Source: Gnetum montanum
Lineage: Eukaryota; Streptophyta; Gnetopsida; Gnetales; Gnetaceae
Assembly (NCBI GenBank): GCA_015680685.1
Contig: MNCI01014175.1
Span: forward strand, 593,738-657,737
Length of the DNA: 64,000 nucleotides
Direction of reading: 5' to 3'
This document shows, piece after piece, positions 24,079 to 34,420 of this stretch (position 1 is its first letter; the number at the start of each line of letters is the position of its first letter). The position numbers and the translations under genes were made by a program. Under the pieces are notes generated by a model. That model was not told where the DNA came from. It worked only from the letters and a program-made list of their open reading frames with translations, and searched no databases.

Positions 24079-24209
24079 TTGTGTGATGATCCAGGCCACG
24101 ATGGAACCCTTGGCCTAGGCAGACACTGCAACATGGCCTCGCTTTCCTCTGCGAAAGTTAGGTCAGGCCCCTTCCTCCCCTGGCCTTCTACCTCCTTTTC
24201 CTTGCCCAT

Positions 24210-24535
24210 TTTAGCATCCTTTACACTGAAACTAATAGGGTCTACGCTGAGGTCTGAGTCTCCACGTCGGGCTGAATCCTCTACGCTGAGTTGAAGCCTC
24301 TACGCTTACACTTACGCTAAGTTTAAGCCTCTACGCTTACGCTTATGCTGGGGTTTGAGTCTCTACATTTACGCTAGGGTTCGAGCCTCTACGTTTACGT
24401 TGGGTTTGGTGGTTTATGCTTATGCTTACGCTGAGGTTTACGCTCACGCTCAGCTTTGAGTTCACGGTGCTTACAACTGATAGCCTTACGCTATATATAG
24501 CACCCACGTTACCACCGCCGCTACCGCCGCCGCCT
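24210..24535 (-). promoter_or_regulatory. Promoter and 5' UTR of the antisense gene
   Basis: On the minus strand a TATATATAG box lies at 24492-24500, about 280 bp before the ATG, preceded by an ACGTGGGT (G-box-like) sequence and a GCC/GCG trinucleotide run (24508-24534). The transcribed leader (24238-24470) is built from 'cctctacgcttacgct'-type repeats related to the U3 arrays. Gene and LTR may therefore respond to the same factor; that is inference. Confidence 0.6.
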
Positions 24536-24689
24536 TGTATTTTGTTTCCTTTTTTATTTCTTTTATTATTAATTTTAATTAAAATTGTTCAAAATATGAA
24601 AGAAAAAATATATAAAACAAGATGAGTACTACCACATGCCCACACTGAACATTTTGGCGCAAACTCTCCTATGCAAATTAAACCCCCAT
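24536..24689. other. AT-rich spacer before array B
   Basis: Short T- and A-rich segment separating the antisense promoter from hairpin array B. No feature was recognised. Confidence 0.4.
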
Positions 24690-24935
24690 ACGGCCCGGTA
24701 AGGCCTTAAACTGCCACAAACTGCCACATTTAGGCCCGGTAAGGCCTTAAACTACCACTTGCGGCTTACATATAGGCCTGGTAAGGCCTTAAACTACCAC
24801 ACATGGCCCGATAAGGCCTTAAAATACCACACACAGCTCGGTAAGGCCTTTAACTGCCACATACTGCTCGGTAAGGCCTTAAACTGCCACCTACTACTCA
24901 CACACGGCCCAGTAAGGCCTTAAACTACCATGCAT
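24690..24935 (+). repeat. Hairpin-TAAACT array B (before RT)
   Basis: About seven units of 30-40 bp ending just before the pol frame. Consensus GGCCcggtaAGGCCTTAAACTRCCAC: a GGCC/GGCC stem with loop CGGTAA, followed by TTAAACT. Same design as arrays A and C but a different loop. Confidence 0.8.
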
Positions 24936-24994
24936 CTTGGTGCGACGATAAACCACCATCGTGCATGTGCACATGATTTACGTTGCCAAGGAAC

Positions 24995-27900
24995 ATGAAA
25001 CAACACCTATTAGCTCATTCTGCCCTCTGTTTATTGGCAGGAACAAGCCCGATGGATTGTCAACGTTTATCCACACCCTTGATCATTGATGGACCATATG
25101 GAAAAATCACAAGAGAAATAAACATAAACTCCATCAGCTTAGGTACATCAACTGAAGACACACTCGTAGCCTCAACACAACAAACGCTAGATAACTACAA
25201 AGGCATGACAAAATCTCTCGACATAGAAGCTGATAGTATCACTAAAGACCCGTTGACCGAAACCCCCATCGTTATGCCTGATGGTGAAATTAAAATATTA
25301 AAATTAAGTACATTATTGCAACCTAAACTGGCCAAAGACATAGAAGATTTTCTTTGAAACAACATAAAAGCATTTGCTTGGTCTTACACCGACATGCCCG
25401 GGTTAGATCCTCAAATCGTCCAGCACAACATTATCCTTGATCCAAAATTGAGGCCAGTAAAATAAAAAGCATGAAAGGTTAAACCTGAGGTAGCATTGGC
25501 AGTGCGTAATGAGATCACCAAATTTGGGCTATCGATTATGCCAATTGGGTATCCAACATGGTCATAGTCCCGAAAAAGAACGGAAGCATTCGCTTATGCA
25601 TTGACTTCCGAGATCTTAATGTTGCTACCATAAAAGATGATTTTCCCCTACCCAGCATCGATCAACTTGTTGACTCAACCACTAGGCATGCACTATTATA
25701 TTTTATGGATGGCTTCTCAGGATACAACCAGATACGCATTAACCCAGAGCATCAACTCTGAACTACCTTTATGACACCCTGGGGAACCTTTTGTTACACA
25801 ATGATGCCCTTCGGTCTTAAGAACACTGGGGCCACATATCAAAGAACCATGACATTTATTTTTAGTGATTACATGCTGCACTCGCTCAAAGACTACATGG
25901 ACGATATCGTGGTTAAATCAAAGACATCAGAACAACACGTACAAGATCTTGACCTAGTACTAAAGCGTTGTTTAAAATATGAGCTGAGACTTAACCCAAA
26001 GAAATGTTTCTTCGGAGTCAAAACAAGAAAAATGCTTGGATTTATAGCCTTGAAAGCAGGGATACGAGTATACCCCGATAAAGTTAAGGCCATAACAAAC
26101 TTAAAACCACCTAGCAACCTTACCGAACTCTGAGGTCTACAAGGTAGATTATAGTTCATCAGATGTTTTATAGAAAAACTAACAGAGAAGTTGAAACCTA
26201 TGAACCACTTGCTATGCAAGAACGTCCATTTCGAATGGACTCCACAGTGCCAGGAAGCATTTGACAACATTAAAACAGCACTTGTTCCACTACCCATAGT
26301 TTATCCACCTCAAAATGATAAACCATTTTACATCTACCTTGCCACTTCGGACTCGTCAATCGTGTCCATGCTTTGCCAGAAACAAGATGATGGAACCGAA
26401 GTCCCTGTCTACTACTTAAGCCATGCATTAGTAGCCCATGAGAAGAAGTATAACGAGGTGGAGAGGTCATGTTTGGCCCTGGTCTTTTCCTTAAAGAAAT
26501 GGCGACATTACCTCTTCCATAACCAAGTCAATATAATCTGCAAGGATAATGTGCTCAAATCCATCACAGGAAACATTTACGAGTCATGTAGAATAGCCCA
26601 TTGGAAAGCCATGATAGCTGAGTTTTACCTACACTACATAGCGCAATCATCAGTTAAGGGTCAAGTCATAGCAAATCAAATGATCGCGTCACCAACGCAT
26701 GATCAAGCAACGATAGAGCCAGAGTTCCCTGATGAAAATGTAAGTGCAATAGCCATAGTACCTGATGACTATGAAGCTATTTTGAACTTTGATGGAGCAT
26801 CCACCTCTCGAGGGGGGAGTGTTGCTGCCGTCATCACCTATCCCTCTAGAGAGATCAGACCCTTTGCTTATCGTTGCAACTTTCACTGTACCAACAACAT
26901 AACAGAGTACGAAGGTCTCCTTAGAGGTCTTATGGCGGCACTAGCTTCAGACATCACACAACTTGTGGTCAGGGGAGACTCACAACTGGTTTTGAACCAA
27001 GTCATAGATATTTATACATGCAAAGCGCAACATTTACAACCATATTGTGACTTAGCCAAATACTTAATGAACCAATTCAGAAACATGGACGTGCAACATG
27101 TCTCTAGAAACGATAACACCATTGCAGACACATTGGCTACACTAGCACTAAACATATCGCTTGACATGTTCTATACATTGCCAAGCTCCATAATCAGTTA
27201 TGCTAAACCCATAACCGACACTCTCGATATGTTGCCAATTGCATCCGTTAGTACAACACACGCGATAAAATGATATGATGACATAAAAGAGTACCTTCTA
27301 CACGGTGAAACACCGCGATATCTAACGAATGCACAAAAGGACACAGTACGAAAGCGTTCTCGGCAATATGCACTAGTAGGGGACACACTGTTCCATTGAT
27401 CCTACGAAGGCATACTATTAACATGCATTAGTAGTGCTGATGCCCAAACCATCGTCGAGCAAGTACATGATGGACTATGCGTAGGACATATAGCACCTAA
27501 AGCAATGGCAACGAAAATAAGACGCTTAGGCTATTATTGGCCATATATGGAGTATGACTATCTCTCCAAGGCTAAAACATGTAGTACCTATCACAGACAT
27601 AGTAATCTGATCCATGTTCCACCAAATGAGTTGCATACAGCGCAAATCACATGGTCCTTTCAAAAGTGGGGGTTGGACCTTATTGGACCAATAACACCCT
27701 CATCCGTTGCAGGGCATAGCTTCATCATAACCACGACAGAGTATTTCACGAAGTGGGTAGAAGTTGTTCCCCTTTGAAAAACCACACCTAAACACGTATG
27801 CAACTTCATTCTTGAAAACATTGTGATCCATTTTGGCATCCCCATGACCATCATCAATAATAACAGGCCACAATTCAGCAGTGTCAAAACCAAAACTTTC

Positions 27901-28509
27901 TGTGAAAGTCTGCGGATCAAAAACTCATTTTCATCCCCTTACTACCCTCAGAGCAATGGGCAAGCAGAGGCCACGAATAAAACCATCATTACAATACTCA
28001 AAAGGATGCTTACCTAAAGTAAGAAAAAATGGCACGAGTAGCTGGTATACGCACTATGGGCTTATCGTACTACGCATCGGACTTCAACAGGTAAAACGCC
28101 ATATAGTCTCTTTTATGGTTCAGAAGTTGTTTTACCCTTGGAATTATAGGTACCATCTTTAAGGATCACACTCTCCGGACTCCTTGAAGAAGGGCAAAAT
28201 AATGACCTACGCATCATTGACTTGGACTCGGTGGAGGAGGAACGCACACATGCACTCGATCAGATTGAGTGGTACCAAAAACAACAATGACAATGCCATC
28301 GACACGACATTCATAAGCTCCCTATCAAGGAAGGTGACCTTGTACTTAAGGCCATTTGAGAACACCCGGATAAATTCTCAACCAACTAGGAAGGGCCCTA
28401 CTTGGTCACCGAAGCATACAACAACGGAGCATTCAAGTTAGCTGACATGGAAGAGAATGAGCTTGCAAATTCAACCAATCACTTGTTCTTGAAACTGTTC
28501 CATGTTTGA
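24995..28509 (+). pseudogene. pol of the giant Tat element: RT, RNase H, archaeal RNase H, integrase
   Basis: Reverse transcriptase (~25390-26180): VPKKNGSIRLCIDFRDLN, FMDGFSGYNQI, MPFGLKNTGATYQR and the intact catalytic YMDD at ~25895. RNase H 1 (~26310-26570) reads PFYIYLATS where the first Asp belongs, as is usual for the degenerate native domain of Tat elements. Archaeal-type RNase H (~26765-27170) keeps D-E-D-D: NFDGAS, TEYEG, RGDSQ and NDNTIAD. Integrase (~27420-28510): a damaged HHCC finger, WGLDLIGP, NNRPQF (catalytic D now N), GQAEATNK with the E, then [10 protein letters not shown] and a C-terminal EGPYLVTEAYNNGAFKL. Stops (25355, 25462, 25759, 26131, 26150, 27271, 27398, 27774 and others) mostly read TGA for CGA. 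A good 3' splice site, CTGCCCTCTGTTTATTGGCAG, ends at 25040, so pol may be reached by splicing. Confidence 0.9.
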
Positions 28510-28524
28510 ACATGGATTTAGGTA

Positions 28525-28870
28525 CATGCTCGTCCTGGCATCATGATGGTAAACTGATACCACAACGCATCCTAGAATCATGATGGTAAACTGATACCAC
28601 AACTCGTCCTGGCATCATGATGATAAACTGGTATCACAGAATGTCTGCAAAGACAATAAACTAGTACCTGTACAACACGACAGTAAACTACCACAGTTGC
28701 ATTCACCAGAGTCTGCTAAGACTATAAACTAGTTTGCCTCTTCACGGTCTGCTAAGACTAGAAACTGGCAATGCACCATCCGCCACGATGCTAAACGGGA
28801 AATGTCTAACGGGTCATGACATAAAACTAACCCATGATAGTCTGCTAAGACTACAAATTAGCAATTTCAT
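28525..28870 (+). repeat. Hairpin-TAAACT array C (after integrase)
   Basis: Begins about 15 bp after the pol stop. Units: CATCATGATGGTAAACTG (three near copies), TGTCTgcaaAGACAATAAACTAG, AGTCTgctaAGACTATAAACTAG, GTCTgctaAGACTAGAAACTGG and GTCATGACATAAAACTA. The stems differ between units, but each is self-complementary and each is followed by (T)AAACT. Confidence 0.8.
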
Positions 28871-29855
28871 CTTTGGTTCCTCAATCGGTGGCTGCATTCA
28901 AACTTCATCAAAACCGCTACATCGCTCGCCATCGGCCGATCCTAACAACATTGCTGCCATTCATATATAGAGCCTCAAATCTCATATGGTCCCTTTGTTT
29001 CATCAGTAGCTGTTTAAGTCTAAGCTTGCTTACTCACTCATGGATTTCTTGTCCTCTTGGAGTTGCGTTTGCAGGATGACACTCAGAGGTGTTCGTACAA
29101 GAATGCACTTCGTCATAAGCAGCAAGGTGAGACGTTGTTCACAGCGCACGTGACAAGACTAATCAATCCATTCACTAGTACATCCCCCATTTCATATCCT
29201 GCCTATCCCTCAACACCTTATACTTGGTTACATCCCAAACACATTCAGTACAGCCTGAAAAATCGAACATACCATTGCATATTGCACCACTCTTAAGCGG
29301 TTGCAACCCACAACATGGAATTTGAGCATGAGCATAAGAACAAAAAAAAAAACACGTCGTCTCTTCCCACATAAAACACAAGATGAGATGGCAGTTGCCC
29401 CAAAAGCAAACGCTCAAGTTTAAAACAATCAAGTGACATCCAGTTGCATGGCTTTGGCCCTCTGCCAATAGGCTCCCCCTAAACATTAAACAAGGGCCCT
29501 GTTCCTCCAAAGAATGCAACACATCACCACGTGGCTTTGGTTTTGCCAACAAGTTCTCTTGAATACTAAGCAAGAGTCTTGTACTGCCAAAGAACATACA
29601 CATCATGCTTTGATCCCAAGAAGGCAAGCATGATCTGCACACAACCTTGACTTCTCCCCAATCCCTGCAACCTCCATTTCCCTATCCAGCTACAAACGTC
29701 ATTTCCCCCAATCCTATGTACTACTGAACATGGTACGATGATGTCTAGCTAGGTAGCAAAGGACACAGTCTCCATCAAGTTGCTTCTGGTGTTTTGCACT
29801 TCTTTGTCGACGCTTCTCGGGTCAATTCCTCCAAGCATCAACAAAGAGGGGCCAA
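28871..29855 (+). other. 3' untranslated region and polypurine tract
   Basis: About 1 kb between array C and the 3' LTR without convincing coding sequence. It ends in CAACAAAGAGGGGCCAA (29838-29855), whose purine run AAAGAGGGG is the likely plus-strand primer. A 155-codon open frame on the minus strand (29175-29642) has no recognisable motif. Confidence 0.65.
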
Positions 29856-31104
29856 TGAAACACCACAAAATTTTGAGCTTAGTACTTCTCCAACAAGAAT
29901 CGAGCTAAGTCATGACGTTCCCCAGCATGACTAAATCTTGAAGGCCCCACAGACAACTTCGGAGCTCAAAATACTTAGTCTTCACTAAGTATACATTCTC
30001 AGCATATACGCCCAGCATGTACGACTAACATATAGGCCCGACAAGCAATCCCCAAAGAAGGCATGGAAACAGCACTGCAAAGCAAGACTTGGTACAAAGC
30101 ATCAACTCACATGAACAGAGCAACCATCAGCGTATACGCCCAGTTTATACGCCTGGTAGACACAGCATATATGCCCAGCGTATACGCCCAGCAGACACAA
30201 CATATACACCCAACGTATATGCTCAGCATGTACAAAGTGTCAGATCAAAGTTAACCAAGTTGAACATCCACAGGAAGCATCTACATGGCATCTGAACTCA
30301 AATCTGTAGGACGAATGACTTCTTCTATTCTGATCAAATCTGTATGCCGAGGTCATATGTCCAGCGTGTATACGGTGGCGTACAACCATATACGCTAACG
30401 TACAGAAATATACGCTAGTGTATAGCCGTATACGCTGGCATACAGCACGTTGAACACTTGTAAATTTTATTCTTTCACACCCAGTCAATGCGCCACATGT
30501 CACCCAACCCGAGTCTAACGACTAAACCTGTATAAAAATCCCAATTTTTCATTAGATTCGGGTGGGCAATTTTGAGCAAATCAGAGACAAAGAGAAACAG
30601 AGAGACGCTAAGAGAATAGAGCAGAAAGCCTATACGCTGGACCGTACCCTGCACGCTGAGCATACAGCCTCTACGTTGTGCCTTCAGTTTGAACCAGCAC
30701 ACAGTCATCCCTACATTCACCGGGGCTATTCGTCCGCCTTGTGTCAAAGCCACAACTGCGTTAGACCGGTGCATTGTAACTCTCATTCCGCAATAACATT
30801 GCTACATTTCTTTGCTACAATTTGTTACAATTTTTCATTCATTATTGCATATTTACTGTTTACACTCTTGTACATTTACGCTTTGTTTTACATCAGTTAT
30901 GCTATTTACATATAACCCAGCGTATAGCATATCAGTGTACGTTCGGGGAAATCCTTACTTGATCCGTGTGCGGACCACTCAAGGTACTTTGCCTTTGTTA
31001 ATTCCAACTTACCCTCAAGCAAAGGTAGGGTCTTCTGTGCGTGTCTGGAGATCTCTAGGTTTCTGTTTCCTTCCAGCCAGAGACCGACGATTTCGGACGG
31101 TACA
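29856..31104 (+). repeat. 3' LTR of the giant Tat element
   Basis: 1249 bp, starts TGAAACACCACAAAATTTTG and ends GGTACA. It aligns with 13238-14609 throughout. Its U3 array (29998-30236 and 30360-30447) is shorter than that of the 5' LTR. The TATA box is at 30531-30538. Confidence 0.92.
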
Positions 31105-31109
31105 GTCCC
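31105..31109. repeat. Target-site duplication, right copy
   Basis: GTCCC, identical to 13233-13237. Confidence 0.85.
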
Positions 31110-33160
31110 TACTCTTACTTGGTCAATTCCTAGAGTTAATTCCCTCCTTTGCCTATGGGTGTACCAATAGTGGAGTAGCTTTCTAGTGGAATACTCTTGT
31201 TTAGTGAGTTACATTTATCCTACTATGATGAAGGATTTGTGCTACTAAGCCTTATGTCCATTTAATCAAAAGTTTAAAAAAATAAGAAAAATAAAAAACA
31301 AGCCCTCAAAATTTGTAACTATAGTATCCCTCTTATGTCTAATATACTCAAATGTAGGATACTATAGGTAAATGTAGTGTTCATCTTTAATTACATAATT
31401 GGTATATTTATTCTTCATGAGGAATTTTGAAATATTTATTTATTTTAACTCTTAAATTATGATATCTCATTCCTTCTTTGCTAATTCTACACTACAAATG
31501 ATGAGAGATAGTAATTAAATATTTTTCCTTTAAATTAAAATATCCTACAATCAAATAGAAATGTTTCTTCCCTTCTACATTTTCCCAAAGAGTTTGAAAT
31601 ATTATTGATGTCACGATTTTCCAAATCTATTTAGGATGATAATAAAGAATATTCTTTCGAATATTCTATTTAATGAACCATAAAATTCCTCCATAGACCA
31701 TCACTCATCTTGGATTGCCAGTATCACTTTCTTGGAGTATTTATCAAATGAAATTTTAAAGAGATTAGAAGTGTACATTATAAATTAATAAATAGCTTCA
31801 TCTTCTAAGGGTATCAAAATATCAAAGTATATCTATTTCTTCACAATAAATTCATCTAATAAAAGAAAAGCTTCTAAATTTCTTTTATTTATTTCAAATA
31901 TTTATTTGATATTTAAGATACCCAATGTAATATACTCATAAAAAATATTGGTTAGTTAATAACATCAGAGAGTTCTTTTGGATATTGCAAGCTATAATAG
32001 AATCTTTCTTATATTATGCTAATGAAAATAAAGTTTTCAACTTGTGACTATTTAAGTAATGGATTGATCCTATTTGTAATTGTAGGAGGATTCTAGGTCA
32101 AGATATTTATAAGAGATTTTCTATTTGCTTATTCTAGACCAAGTTTAGTTTTTTTATACATTAAATTTCATTCTTTAATCCTAATCAAAGTCATAAAAGT
32201 GCTAAACATTTTCTGAAATCCTTTAATTAAGTTTGAAATTAAGGCAACACCATTTACATGAAGTAAGAGTTTGACAAGACTAGTTCCAACTATAGTTGCA
32301 AATTGAGTTTTCACTTTCTATATCTACTCTTTAAGTTCATTAACAAAAGGCCCAAACATAGTAGGAGAAAGATCACATCTTTATTTTCCACCAATAAAAT
32401 TATTAAATAATGTTCTTTCTTGCTACTATATGTTAGGAACACCTAAATTTTTTAAGCACCTCCTACTTTGCTTTGAATGATTGAATCATAAACCTTTGAG
32501 ATGTCTACAAAGTAGATAAATGTTTTTTTTTCTATAGTTTTTTCTTTATTAATGAGATATTTTAATGTGATGAGATGATCTGTAGTAGAATGCTACCACT
32601 TAAATTCTACTTGGGAAATTACACATATTGTAAATTCTTCAACCTATCTTCTAAGCATAGATTTTAGACTAGTTCCAAATAGTGTATGACAATCAAACTA
32701 TAATTATTTAGATCTTTTTTATTTTCATTAATAAAAAGCATAGCTCTGTTATTGATAGGTTATTCCTTTTCTAACCTCACTTTCATAGTTAAATGTAAGT
32801 TCTTCCATGTAGCATTCCATACCAGTAGCATCCCCATTTTACCATCTCTCTACACAAGTTGTTTACATCATTAGCATTTCTTAATGCTAATATTTTTATA
32901 CCATACATCATGTTAATATCAAAAGAAATGAAAAGTGTACTATCATTGTTAAGAAACTCTTCTATTTTGTTCTTGTTTAAAAGTGAAATATGATAACAAT
33001 CTTTAATATCTTCAAAGAGAAATGATATGTTCTACTCTTGTTTTAAATTAAATGTCAAAAAAATTTGGGATCTTTCTATATCATTTGTATAAACTTATTT
33101 ACCTTATCTTGCAAATCAATTTACCTTAGCTCAAATGACATTTTTATATGAATGAAATGA
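31110..33160 (-). mobile_element. LINE relic with reverse transcriptase remnants
   Basis: Heavily decayed non-LTR retrotransposon on the minus strand. Around 32150-32650, readable runs include KNIYLLCRHLKGL (matching the 'YACFVDFSKAYD' region), LSPTMFGPFVNELKE (the conserved LSP-LF-LFINDL block) and LLLHVNGVALIS (in place of LLYADDIVLIS, catalytic residues lost). Many stops and frameshifts. Ends are not defined, and the stretch 31110-32100 has little recognisable content. Confidence 0.55.
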
Positions 33161-33199
33161 AATGAAGCTTTATTATGTCCAAAGAACCATAGGATCTAT

Positions 33200-34420
33200 T
33201 GAACAGATATTATATTTTCATGAAAAATAAAGATAGACTTTACAAATTGACCAAGCACCAATGGGGGCATCAAAAAGAAATCATACAAATTTCTTTTTCT
33301 AACATTATATTATTATCTTAAATGAGTAATTAGAGCAGAAGAAAGAAACATATGTAACTCATCTTCAAAGGCTCTTGTTCTGCATAACCTAAAAATACAC
33401 TCTTCTTGGGGGTGTTGAATCCATCTTTCACTTTCAATTCTAAGATTATAAGAACTTAAGAAAAGCATGCTAATAGCATTCCAATACTTGATTAGAATCT
33501 AAGAGATAGTAAGCTTCTACATCTAGTTTATTAGATCTAATATGGTATAAATAAAATTGTCCCTTACTTTCCTCATTAGGCCACATTTGTGTTAAAACAT
33601 TCTACTTGATTAGTTGGTGAATATGTTTATGATTTTGCTGCATATCCTCTAAAGAGATGTTCCATTTCTTTAACCATTGTATCCCTTGAAAATACTAACC
33701 ATAGTCTTGTGAATCCTCAAGAATTGATTTAGAGAATTTATCTTTTCTTGAGATATGTAAACTATGATTGTATGTAATGAATTGACATAAGGTTTATAGC
33801 TTCTAAAGTTAATAAGTCACATTTACATAATAACAATACGTAAGGTGTTTGTATTTTCACCTTTAACTCATCCAGAAGAAAATATTTTTGGCTATCTTCC
33901 AATATCTTTCCATAATTTAGTAATGAGTCCACATCCCCAAACAACACATCCATATAATATGATAGTTTGAAAATTTTGTTTTCTTACCTTCCAAGCCCAG
34001 AGTCCTAAATCCTTGCACTTTATAAAGCCTTGAATTATTTTTTTATTTGATACTTGCCCCACATGTTGACTGGTGAGCTTTCAACAAAATTCTACCTATA
34101 TTATACTCTTTTATCAATCCAAGATAATTGTTTGCATTCTAATCTTTACCTTTATAGTAATTGGTAGTGTTTGTAAGAACAACATTTGGATTTCAGAACT
34201 TCTTAATTCTATTTTAAAAAATTTCTTTGAAATTTGAAATTATCCTTCAAAACCACATTATATATCTGAGTGATAAATGCATCATTCACTGATGTCAATG
34301 CAAAATAGGGTGAAAAGTTTATCAACACATCTAAATTTGTTTAATCATACATGGGAACTAGGATTCCTAGTATGGATTTTCTTCATGCATGTAAAGCAAG
34401 ATTCTTATCCCGCAAAATAG
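33200..34420 (-). mobile_element. Second LINE relic, region after RT
   Basis: The minus strand at about 33950-34060 encodes KCKDLGLWAWKVRKQNFQT followed by IILYGCVVWGCG, a segment conserved after the RT of plant LINEs. The open frame 33762-33953 continues with LLNYGKILEDSQKYFLLDELKVKIQTPYVLLL, matching the 'K..TPY.ILLLE.G..PLE' block. These C-terminal parts lie upstream, in minus-strand order, of the RT remnants at 32.2-33.0 kb, so this is a separate copy or a rearranged one. Confidence 0.6.

Larger units (their letters stand above)
19842..24209 (-). pseudogene. Antisense eight-exon gene inside the retrotransposon (FCP1/NIF-like domain)
   Basis: Exons read by eye on the minus strand: 24209-24079, 23522-23073, 22992-22724, 22634-21541, 21450-21196, 21112-20918, 20826-20042 and 19943-19842. 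All introns are GT-AG; most are 77-95 bp and the first is 556 bp. Phases agree at all seven junctions. Removing the 47-base assembly duplication in exon 4 leaves 3234 nt, exactly 1078 codons with the final TAA. Protein order: basic N-terminus starting MGKEKEVEGQ; FCP1/NIF-like domain (exon 2); an unrecognised helical region (exon 4, for example SMKFWEINKAQEWLRTH and HYNWAQFLLSGLY); an acidic stretch EEEEEVGKD (exon 5); a proline-rich segment (exon 6); a probable coiled coil (exon 7); an acidic tail DDDD (exon 8). Seven in-frame stops, each one C-to-T change from CGA, CAG or CAA, show it is now dead but was a real protein gene. Confidence 0.85.
13238..31104 (+). mobile_element. Complete 17.9-kb Tat-lineage Ty3/gypsy retrotransposon with antisense gene
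   Basis: Full-length LTR element. The borders are supported by two similar LTRs, by GTCCC at 13233-13237 and 31105-31109 (perfect 5-bp target duplication), by a primer-binding site next to the 5' LTR and a purine tract next to the 3' LTR. Order: 5' LTR, repeat-rich leader, gag-protease, hairpin array, antisense eight-exon gene, hairpin array, RT-RNase H-archaeal RNase H-integrase, hairpin array, 3' region, 3' LTR. The second, archaeal-type RNase H is the hallmark of the Tat clade (Ogre, Retand, Tat). The copy is inactive through stops and frameshifts. Its size, near the upper end known for plant LTR elements, comes from the antisense gene and the repeat arrays. Confidence 0.93.

Noticed and set aside
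25893-26297. 134-codon minus-strand open frame over RT
   Set aside because: Antisense shadow of the RT/RNase H frame, which carries YMDD and further motifs on the plus strand.
29175-29642. 155-codon minus-strand open frame between integrase and the 3' LTR of the giant element
   Set aside because: Position fits the extra antisense ORF of some Tat elements, but I see no motif, its composition is odd (rich in C, W and F), and the stretch is not supported by splice or start context. Treated as chance.
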